Shown here one piece after another: positions 10,733 to 22,690 of a DNA stretch of 64,000 nucleotides (its first letter is position 1; each line of letters begins with the position of its first letter). Origin of the DNA: Bombardia bombarda (Eukaryota; Ascomycota; Sordariomycetes; Sordariales; Lasiosphaeriaceae); assembly GCA_030512295.1 (NCBI GenBank), contig JAULSR010000006.1, forward strand, positions 1,736,001-1,800,000, written 5' to 3'. Both the position numbers and the translations under genes were made by a program. The notes under the pieces were generated by a model, which saw nothing but the letters and a program-made list of their open reading frames with translations, did not search any database and was not told where the DNA came from.

Positions 10733-13361
10733 CTAAGTCATCCCCCTAAATTCCAAATATCTAGAACCAGTCCCTATCTCCCTAAGATGCTCATCACGAA
10801 CACCCCCTCCTAACCCCCCCAACACCCTCTCCACAGCAGGAACCTCGGCATCCCCCACCAGCCCATTGAACCCCTTGCCCTTCTGCTCGCACTCGCCAAT
10901 CTTGATAATCGCCCCGACCAGGTCCTTGGTCACCTCCTCCGACACGACGCTGTCCCTCTCGTACTTTGGATGCGTCGCCACAAAGTGTCTGATCCACTTG
11001 GCCGCCGTCCACAGCTCGCCGCTGGCCCGCCTCCTGATCAGGTCCAGATAGGTAGCAAGCTGGCAGCGCGTCGTGACGTCGATGTTGACCGAGTCGAGGT
11101 AGCTCTCTACCAGGGGGATCAGACCGGGAAAGTCGTTAGCGTCGTCGTCGTCGTCGTCGTCGTCATCGTAATCATCGTCCATATCCACATCCTCCTCTCC
11201 TTCCGTCTTTTGTTGTTGTTGCCCGTCAGCAGTAGTAGCGGCAGCAGCAGCAGCAGCAGCCGACGATGACCGCTTAGCATACGCCGTCCCGTTGATAATC
11301 TCATTAACGCTCATAAGCCTGTACTCATCCTCCACCGGGCCCGGCGTCGGCGGCCTGCTAAACACGTTCCCGCCCCCCCCGTCCCATTAGGCGTGCTCGC
11401 GCCCGAGGGCGTCGCGCTCGCCGTCGCCGCCCGCGACACCCTCACGGGGAACGGGTTCTTCCTGAACCAAAACTCGCCCTCGAGAACCGCATCCCGCGCG
11501 TGCGCCCTCTCCATGTTGTCGTCCACCTTGACAATAGGTATGTAAAAGTTCAGGTCGAAGCTGAGGATGGCCCTCGTCATGAGCACCATGAAGACGGTAA
11601 AGGCCGCGTTCTCAAAGTCGGTGATCTGGATCTCCATTGGGCGGAACTCGACGCGCCAGCCGATGCTGTTGTCGGCCGGCGGCGGCTTGAAGCGCATGTG
11701 CTGCCAGTTTGTGCTCTGGATGTTCTCAAAGTGGTCCGTCTTGTTGAGGTCGAGCTCCTGCAGGTCCTCGTTGAAGATGACGATGGGGTCGCGGATGAAG
11801 AGGTGGGCAAAGTGGGTGGCGAGCAGGTCGTCCATGCCGCCGTCTATGAGCTGCTGCTTGATGGCCGGGTCGGTTACCAGATCCGGGTCGAGGTATTCAG
11901 GGCGGAGGCGCGGGTCGGTAGAGATGTAGGTTGAGTTGGAGGCGTAGCGGGATTTGGGGATGCGCCAGCGTGAGTCTTTCAGGGGCTATATTCACATGTC
12001 AGTATTAGTCTCACTCGAGTAAGTCAGTTGTGGCTCACCTTCTCGCCCATCTCCTCAGCCGTCCGGTCATCGACAGCCTTACTGATCTGGTTCCACCGCA
12101 CATCCGTGTCGGCCAGAAACCCCTTGTATACAGGAGTAGCGGCGGTCAAAGCCAACAGAATCGGCCCCAGCGGGCTCAGCTGATCGTACATGCGCCTGCC
12201 CTCGGTGATATTCTTGGCTTGGAAAGTGATCTGCAGGCAGCAGCTTCCCATGCCAAACGCCATGGCGTCCATGTGGATAAAGTTGTCTGGTGCGGCGCCA
12301 CCGGTGCGTACATCCTCGTCCTCGGGCCACTGGTGCAGGTCATAGTTGACGGTTGGGTCCTTCCAGGGCCACGGCGTGTTTTCGTCCCGGAACACGGGCA
12401 CGTTGACCTGGACCTTGCGACCCCGGCGGGAGCGGATGTTGGCAGCCAAGGTAGGGAAGCGGATATGGGGATTGGCGATCTCGTCGGGCACGAACTGGGA
12501 CCTCAGCCTGGGGCCCGACACGGGGTAATAGGGGTCGGTAAACACGCCCGGACTTCCGATGCGCGGAAAGGTTGTGAGCGTGATGGGATGCTCGTTGGGC
12601 AGCATGTGGTCTTTGGCGATGCATCTCCTCAACTTCATGTTTGGCTCAACGTCCAACAATTCCCTAAAGTCAATACCCCATGGTCTTCCAGGGGTAGCCT
12701 CGAGCATGAACCTTCCAAACTCGGGATGGAAGACGACAAGCGGCTCATTGGGCCTAGATAGATGAAATTAGTCCACCACAGTTCAGTTTCTGTTGAAGCA
12801 GATCCGTGCGTGTCCTACAGGGCCTCTTACCGAGAGTTGGGAGCATCTTGCAGTTCAGGGACACACCCACCTTTGCCAGAGAGACTCTTGTCGTTTGCGA
12901 GGGCTGTGAGAATGTCTGCCTGTCTCAATGACAGTAGAACCCGGGGGTCGTCCTTGGAATATGTCACAACCAGGTACTCAACCTATTATCAGACAAGTTA
13001 GAGACGAATCCAAACCATATCAAATAACGGGGGTGTGAGTGTACGTACCTCATCGCCCCAAAGCATGGCATCTCTTTCCTTTCCCTTGGCCTTGCTCCAT
13101 ATCTCGAGCAGTTGCTGCACCACCAAGTCAGTATGTTTGCTACCAACGCAAGCCCTGCCGAGTATTCCGGACCAATAGCTGTGGGACAGATAGGCAGGGG
13201 GGCTTACCTTGATGCCCCAGGCTCTGACGAGATGTGCTTGCTTCTTGGCATCTGGCCAATCCAGAGCCGTCCCCAGAGCCCTATTTGCAAAACGAGTTCA
13301 TCAGCAAAATGGCGTCATAAATAGTGAAAGGAGGAAACCCATATACGCACAAGAGACCCAT
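10733..13361 (-). CDS. gcs1: Glutamate-cysteine ligase (gamma-glutamylcysteine synthetase), catalytic subunit
   Basis: Catalyses the ATP-dependent joining of Glu and Cys, the first and rate-limiting step of glutathione synthesis, in the cytosol. Six exons on the minus strand: 13361-13351, 13280-13208, 13114-13049, 12982-12831, 12753-12039, 11985-10733; all junctions are GT-AG. The start MGLLALGTALDW and the block LWGDEVEYLVV match the eukaryotic GCL N-terminus (yeast Gsh1 type). The metal/substrate block FMLEATPGRPWG and the C-terminal FPGLIPLVESYL and DSVVSEEV segments are also present. An Ala-run and Asp-rich insert (about 11120-11265) breaks the C-terminal third. The reading frame shifts once at the C8 run 11373-11380: adding one base joins the two halves and gives about 756 aa, the family's usual size. 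I read this as a sequence error rather than a broken gene. Confidence 0.93.
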
Positions 13362-15669
13362 GGTTAAATCGGTGACGTTTCTTTTTTCTTTCTTTTTTCT
13401 TTCTTTTTTCTTTTCCCGTTAGGGGGGAGGAGCAGCAGCAACAGTGGTGTTGCTTCCCTCGCTCACAATCCCGAGGGATCGCAACGGCTGTGAGCGGCCT
13501 AAGTGAAGCAGATAAGGTATTCTCGCTTCGCACCACCACAAAACAAGACGGCAGCAACCCGCTTATCGGGTTTCTCACACGTCGGTGAGTGACTGGGGTA
13601 TGAGCGCTCTCTCACTTTTGTTCAGCCTAGAAAATCACCAGAAGCCAGTAAGCGTCTGAGTAAAGTGAGAAAGAAAGAGACAGCAGAATAGATAAGCTGC
13701 CTTGTCGGATAAGCAAAGTAAGTGTGATGTTTGATGCGCCGCACGATGCTGTCTGTCTGTCTGTTCCCAGACACGACTAATAAGCACACTCGGTTGGGGG
13801 GGTCGTGGTGGTGGAGGGGTAAAAAAAAAAAGGGGGGAGATGGTAGGCCGTGTGGAGTCGCGCACCTATGTAATCTAGTCTTCTAGAAGGAAAATCGGTT
13901 TGGTAAGTAAGGTAAGGTCGGTATTAAAAATCCCCCACGTCGAGCAGAGCGCGTGCTGCGTCAGGTGCCGTACCGCCGTGCAGTAGGTGAGTTCTGCTTT
14001 TGGTCTGCTGGGTTGGGGCTGTGTGTGACCGAATCAGAGGAAGCGCCGGCGTGAGGATGGGGCTAGCTGTTGTGCAAAAGGCGTCATCGACGCACGCAAT
14101 CGTTCTGCGCTGCAAGTGGACAGAATATGAGACAGGGATTTCATATGTTGTTGGTATGAGTGCAGGTGGTGGGCGTTTTTATCTTTGGTTTATTGGTTTT
14201 GAGTGGCAGAGAGTTTGGAGACTTGGGGGTAGTTTGGGGGTGGGGTACGATTTCCTTGACTAAGAACGTGGAACCCCCCGATGCTGTTCGATTTTGCTGA
14301 GGGATGGATGGTGGCTGCCGCCGCGTGTGCCTATGTAGGTTGCGGGTGAATGGATCGATGGACGGATAGAAACGTTTCTCGTTGGCTGCGTCTTCTTCGC
14401 AGACAATATGCACCACGTTTATACCTAAATCTCGTCGACAAAAGATAAAACTTAAAAAAAATCAAAACTCCCGAATCCCTCCCCGGTGGAGGGGAGCAAA
14501 AAAAAACCAGAGTTGAAAACAGGGTTCCGACTGCGGGAAGCGGCAGGGTCTCCCTATGACAGCAGATGGGTCCCAGAAAAGTCTCGAACCCGAACCGTTG
14601 CCCGTCGGAATGGACCCGACAGAGTTGATGGCATCTACCTTGTGGGCGGCGAGACACAGGCCTATAACATCTGCCTGCTTATAAATCCCTCTCGAGCGAG
14701 CCATCACAAGTCCCATTTCAATCACTAATCACCATTCACTCCTGCCCAAATCGGCCCTGTAGAAAAGGCTCTAAAAAGGAGAAGCACATGTGAGCTGGAC
14801 TAGCAGCATGCAAACTAATAATGGCACACTGGCGGCTGCACGTCACACCAGCTCACTTGTGAGCTGAACCATTTCCCGAGGTCGCAGTCCCGGAGACGTG
14901 CATCTCAGCTTGTCACTTGTAACGGGTAAAAACGAACATCCCCTTGCCGGGAGCCCTTCCCCACGCGGCACCATGAACGGGAAGTCGGGAACAATGGAGG
15001 CGGCGGCGCTGTCTTAGTCATGAACTCATACACCAACGTTGTGAAGAGCTACTTTAAAAAGTGCCGACCTGAGTAGTAGAGTAGTCAACTCGAGGCTCAA
15101 AGAAAGAGAAAGCGACAGTGGCTCACCAAATTCTTGCAGGAATAATTAAGGGGGCATTCCAAACAGTAATGAACAATAAGATATTGGAATGGGTATGTAT
15201 ACAAATGTTCGAAATAATAGAACAACCCAGACAGGTATACACAAAATATTACAAAATGGTAACTGGAATATGTCCAGATCAGCGGACCCCCCCCCCCCCC
15301 CCCCCAAAAAAAAAAAGTTAAAATGCAAAACGCCCCTTGAATGCTGTGCCCCCTTCCCAGTTTTATGTTTTAATCGCAACCAATGTAGGCAGATATAAAA
15401 CTAGACAAAAACAAATGACAAATGATACACCTCAAACAAGACTCTATCTCATGCGCCATCTCCTTAGGATCAAGTAGTACAATAACAAATAGCCTGTGGA
15501 AATAAGGGGTATGCGTAGGTCGTGTGAAATTAGAAAAAGGAAACATCGTAGTACATGAGTACGTAGGTATATGGCAAATGGTCGTCAGGGAAACAATATC
15601 GACGATAACAGATAAGAAAATATAAAAAAGATGGTCAAGGGGGTGGAAAGCAAATGAACGAATGAGCAA
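13362..15669. other. Non-coding interval: GCL promoter side and CFEM-gene 3' flank
   Basis: No gene. The GCL-proximal part has a TTTCTTTTTT pyrimidine tract (13379-13416 on the plus strand, purine-rich in GCL sense). A tRNA-sized nested hairpin lies at 14581-14655. An AT-rich stretch (15130-15660) carries a C19/A11 homopolymer pair. Confidence 0.6.
15287..15316. repeat. C19-A11 homopolymer pair
   Basis: Nineteen C directly followed by eleven A, in AT-rich DNA downstream of the CFEM-like gene. Length is likely to be unreliable in any assembly. Confidence 0.85.
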
Positions 15670-18600
15670 TCACTGCACATTCAAGAACAAATCATCCCCC
15701 CTTCTCGTCGGCATAAGCTCAGGCGCCCACCCAGGTGTGGGTGGCATCGGTTCCTGTTGCGCAGCATTCGCATTCACATAGCGACCGGCAACAATAGGGG
15801 GTCTTCTTGCCCCGGGAACAGGACCCTGGCCCTGGAATGATCCCTGGGCTTGGTTCTGCGGCGCGTATCCGCGGCTCTCGCGTGTCCACGCGTTGTTCCT
15901 CGCCTTTTGAGGAGCGTCTCCGCCACCACCGCCCAGCGGCGCCAAGGCTGCGGCACGGTCCGCGCCCAGACGCTTTGCAAGGAGGGTGCCCTGAGAATTG
16001 CCTGCCCCTTGTGGGGTTGGCTGGTATTGAGGCTGTCGATATTGTGGCTGCTCCGGGTATTGTTGTGGTGGTTGCATGTACTGACGTTGAGGCTGCTGCC
16101 GTTGCTGTTGTCGTTGTTGCTGCTGCCGAGGTGGCGGTGCTGCTTGCTGAAGCTGTGCATATTGCGATGTTGGGCGGTACCTGGGTTGCACATATTGCGG
16201 TTGCCCCTGTTGAGGTGGTGGGCGTCGCTGCTCTTGCTCTTGCCCTTGCTGTGGTGGTCTCCACAACTGGTATCGTGAATTGGGCTCAGTTGCCCTCGGA
16301 TACTGAGCAGGGATGGGTTGTGGTGGCCACTGCCTCTCTTCTGTCTGAGTAGGCTGCTGCCGTTGTCTCTCTGGCTGAGCTACTGATTGGTCCCAGTATT
16401 CGGCCGGGGTTTGGGTCTCTTGTCTTTTGTTGCGTTGCTGCCCGGGCGGAACTTGAGGCACCCACCCTACCGCCCTGGTCTCAGGAGAACCGGTTCTTAA
16501 CTGGCCGGGGTTGCGGTTCGGATTTGGGTTGAGATTAGACGGGTTCATAGGCCTGCTTGAATCCCCCATTTGAGTCACGGTCGGAGGCCGCATATCGGTG
16601 ACTGGTACTATTGGTGTGTCGAGAGACCCAAGTGTAGGACTGGGCTGCCCCTGCGGATTCAACGAATAGCGTCTTGGGGGAGGAGGAAACATATATGCTC
16701 CTGGTGGCTTGCTAGGTGCTTGCCGTTGCCCCTCGCTACGATTGTGTATCTTGGGATATGACACAGTGGATTTGGCAGGAGTTCGAGGGGACTCAGCAAC
16801 AGGGGAGAGATCCATCTGCGGCTCGTCATCAATGGTGTCTTCTTCCTCGAACGGCCCAGCAGCCGCTGATTCGATTGAAGTCGCAGAGTCTTGAGATCGA
16901 CGACGGCTTGTCCTTTTAGACGCTCTCCGTCTACTCTTGCTGGCGACCACCTCCCGACCATCTCTGATCATGGCGAAGTAGGAATCTGGCTGGGCCACTT
17001 TGGCAGGGGCGGAGAGCCCCAACCCAGTTGTGCCAGCCTTACTTGTGCTGGCTTCTCGCTGTTGACCCTTGAAAGCAATTGGAGATCCCAATTTTGCTTG
17101 GGAAGGCTTTCGTGGAATCCTCAGAGGTGCCACATACATCTCCTGGGCTCGTTCGGCTTTTGTCTTGTCGTCGGGACTCGGCAACTCAACTTCGGGACTC
17201 TTCTTCACGACTCTGATCGTCTCCTGTTTCCGATTGGGGGTTGTGGCCACTTTAGCAGTCTCGACATTTTGATCCGACTTGTTCCGCAGAACCCAGTTAC
17301 CTCCCTTATCTGCAAAGTAATAAGTAGTTGCGGACTGGGGGTCAGTGGGTGGTGGCCGCCAGATACCACTTCCAGCCGCTGCTGTGCTCGCTTCTCCCTC
17401 TCCGTCCTCGGCAAACTCGGTGGCAACACTGTCTCTGTTGGGCTGAGCGCGCACTGTTGGCACCGGCACCGGCACTGGTGCTTTCGGAATAGCAAGCGTC
17501 AAAGTTGGCTTTGGTGGACTTCGATCCCTCTTTGGAGTTTGGGACCGGGAGGGCGGTGTAATGTTGATTGTGGGCAGGGGGTTGATTGGGGGTAGGGGCT
17601 TGTAGTTTCCCGGGGCAGCAGTCCTTGGGTTGCTGACCGGCAATTCGGCGGAATTGGTAGAGATGGCCAGACCCATTAGACCATCAGATTGCGTCTGCTG
17701 CATTTGATCGCCCGACCTTCGAAAGTCCATATCTACCGTGGCTTTCCGTATCGGGTGCGATATTTGGAACATAGCCGTAGAGGGACTGTGTGGAGCGCTT
17801 TTACGTCCAAAACTCCATGTATCGCTCATTTTGTTGAATCCAGACTCGGCATCACGAAATCTTCTTCGGCGGACACATCGGGCCAGGAACACAAGGCCAA
17901 TTCCAATAAGCACCACGGCAGTGCATCCCACTGCGATCCCTGTTGTCTGAGCACTCGTGAGCTGTGACGGACTACTGCTGGGGATGGGAGACTGAGTTGG
18001 AGCAGCTGTAGATGTTGCATCTGGTGGAAGAGCTATCGTAGGCATCGAAGTGGTACCTGAAGTGGTAGCTTCTGTCGTGGTGCTGCTGCGTGCTATGGTC
18101 TTTGAGCTGCTGCTGGACTTTGTCGTAGTGCTGCTAGCTATCGTACTTCTCGCTGACGTACCGCGTCCCGATGTCGATGCTGGTGTCGACGTAGCAACCA
18201 CTGGCCCGGATCTCGACCCCGTTTCCGATGGAACTATTAAAGTTGCTACGATAGTCGAATGGGTTTCCAGGGCAGCACCGGCAATGCTATCACACATGTG
18301 ATATGCGATTTGTTGTGTTTGGACTATCAAGAATTAGTCGCCCCTTTCTTTTAGCTCTTAACTCGAATACGGTCCACTCACGATCAGTGTCATCACCCTG
18401 GCAGTATCCCAGCTTCAAATCGGCCTTGGAAGCAACTACGCAATAAAACGCCCCCTCCCCCAATGTGTACCCGGAACTGCCCGTCTGCGTACATAGGCAT
18501 TGCAACGACGGGGAGTCCCCACAACTACTGTCTGCAAAGTCGGCTGCGATATAGGAACGGAAGCAGGTCTGGGCGCACGACGGGACAAAGTCCAGGATCT

Positions 18601-18685
18601 CGTCCGATATGCTAAGGGGCGTCGCGCTGACGACAGTCGATAGTGTCGTCCATAGTATGAGGCACAGGTATGGCTTGAATGCCAT
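15670..18685 (-). CDS. CFEM-like, single-pass membrane protein with long Pro/Gln-rich cytoplasmic tail
   Basis: Two exons (18685-18382, 18323-15670; intron GTGAGT...TAG) give 985 aa. I chose the ATG at 18685 because it starts a clean signal peptide (residues 1-21, hydrophobic core LCLILWTTLS). Residues 32-112 hold eight cysteines spaced like a CFEM domain (CAQTC, SSC, QCLC, FYC, GYC, HMC). A Ser/Thr-rich, probably O-glycosylated stalk follows, then one membrane segment (about residues 229-249, IAVGCTAVVLIGIGLVFLA) with a basic stop-transfer RRRRF. The remaining 700+ residues are disordered: Pro-rich, then Gln/Pro/Arg-rich near the end. CFEM proteins are fungal extracellular cysteine-rich proteins, some binding haem, some acting in surface sensing. 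The topology here looks like a wall or surface sensor, but the ligand and role are unknown. Orthologue not recognised. Confidence 0.82.
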
Positions 18686-21136
18686 TCTATGGAACAACAT
18701 CTGATGTACGTCAGTGTTTAGGCCCATGGCTGATGGACCTGGTGCTGGGCCTGTATCATCAACTGATCCCGCCTGTCTTGTATAATACCCAAAGGCATGG
18801 ACACAGGCGAAAGGCCACGCTGAGGGAGAGGACCTCTGGGGATGGTGGAACAAGCCGGAACGGAAAAGGGAAAAACCAACCTATTGCAAATATTTAAACA
18901 TTAAGGAAAGATGACCAGCATCTATCTCAGCATGGTCTAAGTGGTGATGAGACAAGGGACTGCCGGCTAGATCGAGGGCCGCGGTTATGGTGACAGTGAA
19001 GGAGAAGAAGACGAAAAATAACGAGACATGGAACGCTGCACGGCTGATGGAACACTCGAGAGAATGAAACAAGAACCAAACGAAAAGAAGATGGAACAAG
19101 AGACTAGAGAAAGAGACCCGAGGACGACTTTCGGAAAAAGCAGATGAAAGGGATGGAGAATACAGAGTAGGAGAGAAGGAGGAGACACAGAGAGAGAAGA
19201 AAGCGCGTAGTTCACCTACGAGACTCGAGACTCAGATGACGAGATGGGGTCTAAGTGGCCCGACCAATTCTCGGGACCCTCGTCGGTTTTGAAGGTTGAG
19301 CGCGTCGACTGGCAAGTGACGATCTCTTACTGGAGGGGAACACCTACTCACCCACTCACCCACAGGGCTGCGCTTCTCTCTCCATAGATGCCGACTGACT
19401 GCGTCACTGCGACGCTACGTGCACTCATTGAGCTTCTGCCAATGCCATCCACGCTCTGCCGCCGCCCATTCGCAGACGCGGAGAGGGGGGCGGTGGTGGT
19501 GCTGGTCGGGAGCGGGTGCCGGGTGCGTCATTCAAGCGACCCACGTCGACGGCGTCAAAACCTCAAACAAAGCGGTACATGAACTGTGCATGTTGCAGAA
19601 AGCCCAGTGCAGCCTAGTAGGAGCGGAGGAACAGCGGCTGACTGGCAGATTCCACCCATCTTTCCAGGAGATGGACTGGTAGGCAGGCACGATGGGGACA
19701 TGGGGACTTGGGACGAAAAAGGTGTGGCCGCCCATTGGCCACCACCGACTAAATTGAGAGCCCTATTGGTCATTTGTGTCACCGGGTGTGAGTGCGAGTG
19801 AAGTGTGTGTGTGGTGGATGCTGCGGTCCAAGGTAACGGCATCTCTCTTGTGGTAGGTAGGGTGTCCTAAGTTGGGAGGTTTGATGCAGGAACATTGCAC
19901 ACATGGACATAAAGGGACATGAATGGCTGAGAGGGCTCAGGCCGCAGAGAGGCCATTCGGGCACGCGCTTGGGCCGGCGCCTAAAATTGGGGCCATGCCC
20001 GCTGGGGGGCTGCGGCGCGTTATGCAGCCATCCTTGCATGTGTTAGTATTTGCGTTGTCAATAGTAGGAGACCTTAACACCTACCATCGCTTACTTTGCA
20101 TCGTTACACCCAATCGTTGTCTAGGTACTGCTTTATTCTTATTCATCCCTCCCCCGCAACTTTATTTGCGAGCGACACAGCCCCACAGCTTCTCATCTTT
20201 AGTGTACACAGTATAGCCTCCACGATCTGCATCTACCTCGCTACTAAGCATATAGAATAATTGCGCGCTTACGGCGATCTCGGAGCTTAATCATATCCGA
20301 CTTTTGCACCTCAGCTTCTGCAAGTTGAGATACCTATACGACAAATTCAAGCTCTTACCATCATTGCCTCGGTTGTGAAACAGTGAGACAGGTGAGTTGG
20401 TGACTGTTGGTGCGGGTATGGCCGACTGTTACATATACAGTGTTGAGTGAGACACCAGATCGACAAGATTCTGATGAAGTGACAAATTGAAGCTACAATG
20501 ACAATAAACACTGAATGACAAAGAGAGCGAATGCCATGAGGCACAGCACGTAGTAAACTCAACCCGATGACCGGAACTCTGTATCCGATCTCCGACGACT
20601 CCCGACACAGTAGAGAGATACCGACAAAGGTAACCGCCAACTTTGGGGGCTGCGCAAGCGCCCAAGGGGTTCCTCAGAAACAAACCTGTAAATATAAAAC
20701 GACCTGACATGCACTGTGGGTATTTGTGATACCTAAACCATGTGCGTACTGCTTGCTGCAAGACCCATTCGGGCGCCAAACAACGCACGCGAACCCAAAA
20801 TAGGGGTGAGACCATCCCTGCACGTGCTTCTTTTCGGGGTATACATTGTGGCTTTCTTCGCCTGTTTTGGTATTTATCTTGGTGCTCTTCTGCTTTCTTC
20901 ATTATGGACTATGATGATGGTTGTGATGAATGACCCTGCATCTTTTTTTTTTTTTGCCAACGCCTTCCAAGGCTGCAAATAATCTTCATCTCTCGCCCGC
21001 ACATAACACAACAAATTCTTGCGCCCGCATCGGCTGTTTAGCAAGCAAATCGGCGGCTCAAACGATGTGAGATGCTTCAGGTGGCAATCACATCAGTTAT
21101 GTGTAGTGTCGTGAATCTTCTCTCCGTATAACCTGC
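18686..21136. other. Non-coding interval upstream of the CFEM-like gene
   Basis: No gene supported. 18900-19210 is purine-rich on the plus strand (GAGA-type), probably the promoter and 5' leader of the minus-strand CFEM-like gene. The rest is probably Dbp5 3' flank. Two stretches near 19950-20050 and 20765-20840 share short words (CATTCGGGC, CCATCC-TGCA-GTG) but do not align well. Confidence 0.55.
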
Positions 21137-22690
21137 TCAAGCTTTGACGGCAGCAGGGTTGTACTCTGCCTGTGCCCGGCTGGACTTGATAACATCCTGT
21201 ACCTTCTTCTCGGTGAAATCCCAGTCGTCAGGCTTTAGCTGAACCAGATCAATGGTGTAGTAATTGGCGATTTGGGACAGAGCCTCGTAGCTCCTGCGGT
21301 CGTGAACGAAGCTGATACTGACTCCAACACGACCGAAACGACCAGTGCGGCCGATACGGTGGAGGTACGTCTCGGCATCAGGCTCCCTCTCGCCAGGGCC
21401 CTTCATCGGGATGTCGTAGTTGATGACCATTGACACGCTGGAAACGTCGATTCCACGGGCCAGGACGTTGGTGGTGATGAGAACCTTTGACCGTCCAGAG
21501 CGGAAATCGTCGAGAAGCGCGTCACGGTTGGCGCCATCATAGGCACCATGGAGCACCGACACTTTGTGCCCATCTGCCTCCATCCTCTTCTGAATCTCAT
21601 TCGCACTTTCTCTTGTCTGCAGTCCGCCGTTAGAGGTGTGTAAAAATAAGACGGAAGCATAAGATGAAACTTACCCGAACAAAGATGACAGAAGAGCCAA
21701 TGGTCATGAGACCATACAGCTTGCACAGAATCTCGTACTTCTTCTGCTCATCAGGGCAGTCCATGTACATTTGCGAGATTCCCTTGACCGTGAGTTCCTG
21801 GTGGCGAAGCTTCATCTGATTGGCTTTTGGTGCAAAGGTCTCGGCATATCTCATAACCTTCTCGGGGAAGGTGGCGGAAAAGAGGAGGATCTGGATTGCT
21901 TTCGGAATCACACTATCCGGCGTTAGTGACCTCTCAGACTGTGTGATGGTGACTGTGATGGAGGGGATATGGTGTCCTACTGCTTAACACGGACACACTG
22001 CTCTCCCAAGCCCTGCTGATCCAGCATGTTATCGGCCTCATCAATAACAAGAACCTTCAACTTGGACGCATCAAACTGGCGACGTTTGATCAGGTCAATC
22101 ACTGTCCCCGGGGTGCCCACAACAACACTGGCCTTTACGCCAGTCTCACGGGAGATGGAACCGGGAATGGCAGCCTCGACAATAAGGTTCTCGCAAAACT
22201 GGCCTATTGTCTGAATAACACCCTGGATTTGGCGAGCAAGCTCTCTGCTGGGCGCCAACAAAAGTGCCTGAGGTTGCGTGGGCTGGCTGAGATCGACGCG
22301 TGAGAGGACGGTAAGGACGAAGGCGGCGGTTTTGCCGGTGCCGGACTGCGACTGTGCAATCATATTACAAGGCGGGTTGCTTAGCATCAGCGGAAGCGCT
22401 CTCTCCTGGATCTTGGAAGGCTTCTTGAAGTTCATTGCGAGGAGACCGTCGTTGATCGCCTTGGGAAGGCCGAGCTCTTCGAAAGACGAGACCGAGAAGA
22501 GGGGGCTGTCTGCGTCGGCCTGCAGATCGCTCAGCTTGACCTCGACATCGTAGACTGGCTCGATGAGGCCGCTTCCGTTTGCTCCGTCGACTGGAGCGTC
22601 AGCGTCGGCGACATTGGGCTTGGTCTCGGCCACGACGGCGGCAGGAGTCTTGTCGTCGGGCTTCGTGATGCGGCTTGCCAGGTCCGCCAT
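21137..22690 (-). CDS. dbp5: ATP-dependent DEAD-box RNA helicase Dbp5 (mRNA export)
   Basis: Dbp5/DDX19 remodels mRNPs at the cytoplasmic face of the nuclear pore, where Gle1-InsP6 activates it, and also acts in translation termination. Three exons (22690-21981, 21912-21675, 21616-21137) give 475 aa, the usual size. Visible motifs: Q motif (FEELGLP...KIQERALP, about residues 70-100), Walker A SGTGKT (116-121), PSRELA, GTPGT, DEAD (217-220), SAT (in LLFSATFPE), ARGID and HRIGRTGRFGR. The segment QCVRVKHVIPK, split across intron 1, and the N-terminal extension before the Q motif identify Dbp5 rather than eIF4A. Introns are GT-AG (GTAGGA...TAG, GTAAGT...CAG). The gene is divergent from Bzz1. Confidence 0.96.

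Noticed and set aside
20429..20902. 157-codon minus-strand open frame in the CFEM/dbp5 gap
   Set aside because: No family features, no splice context; AT/GC composition like the surrounding non-coding DNA.
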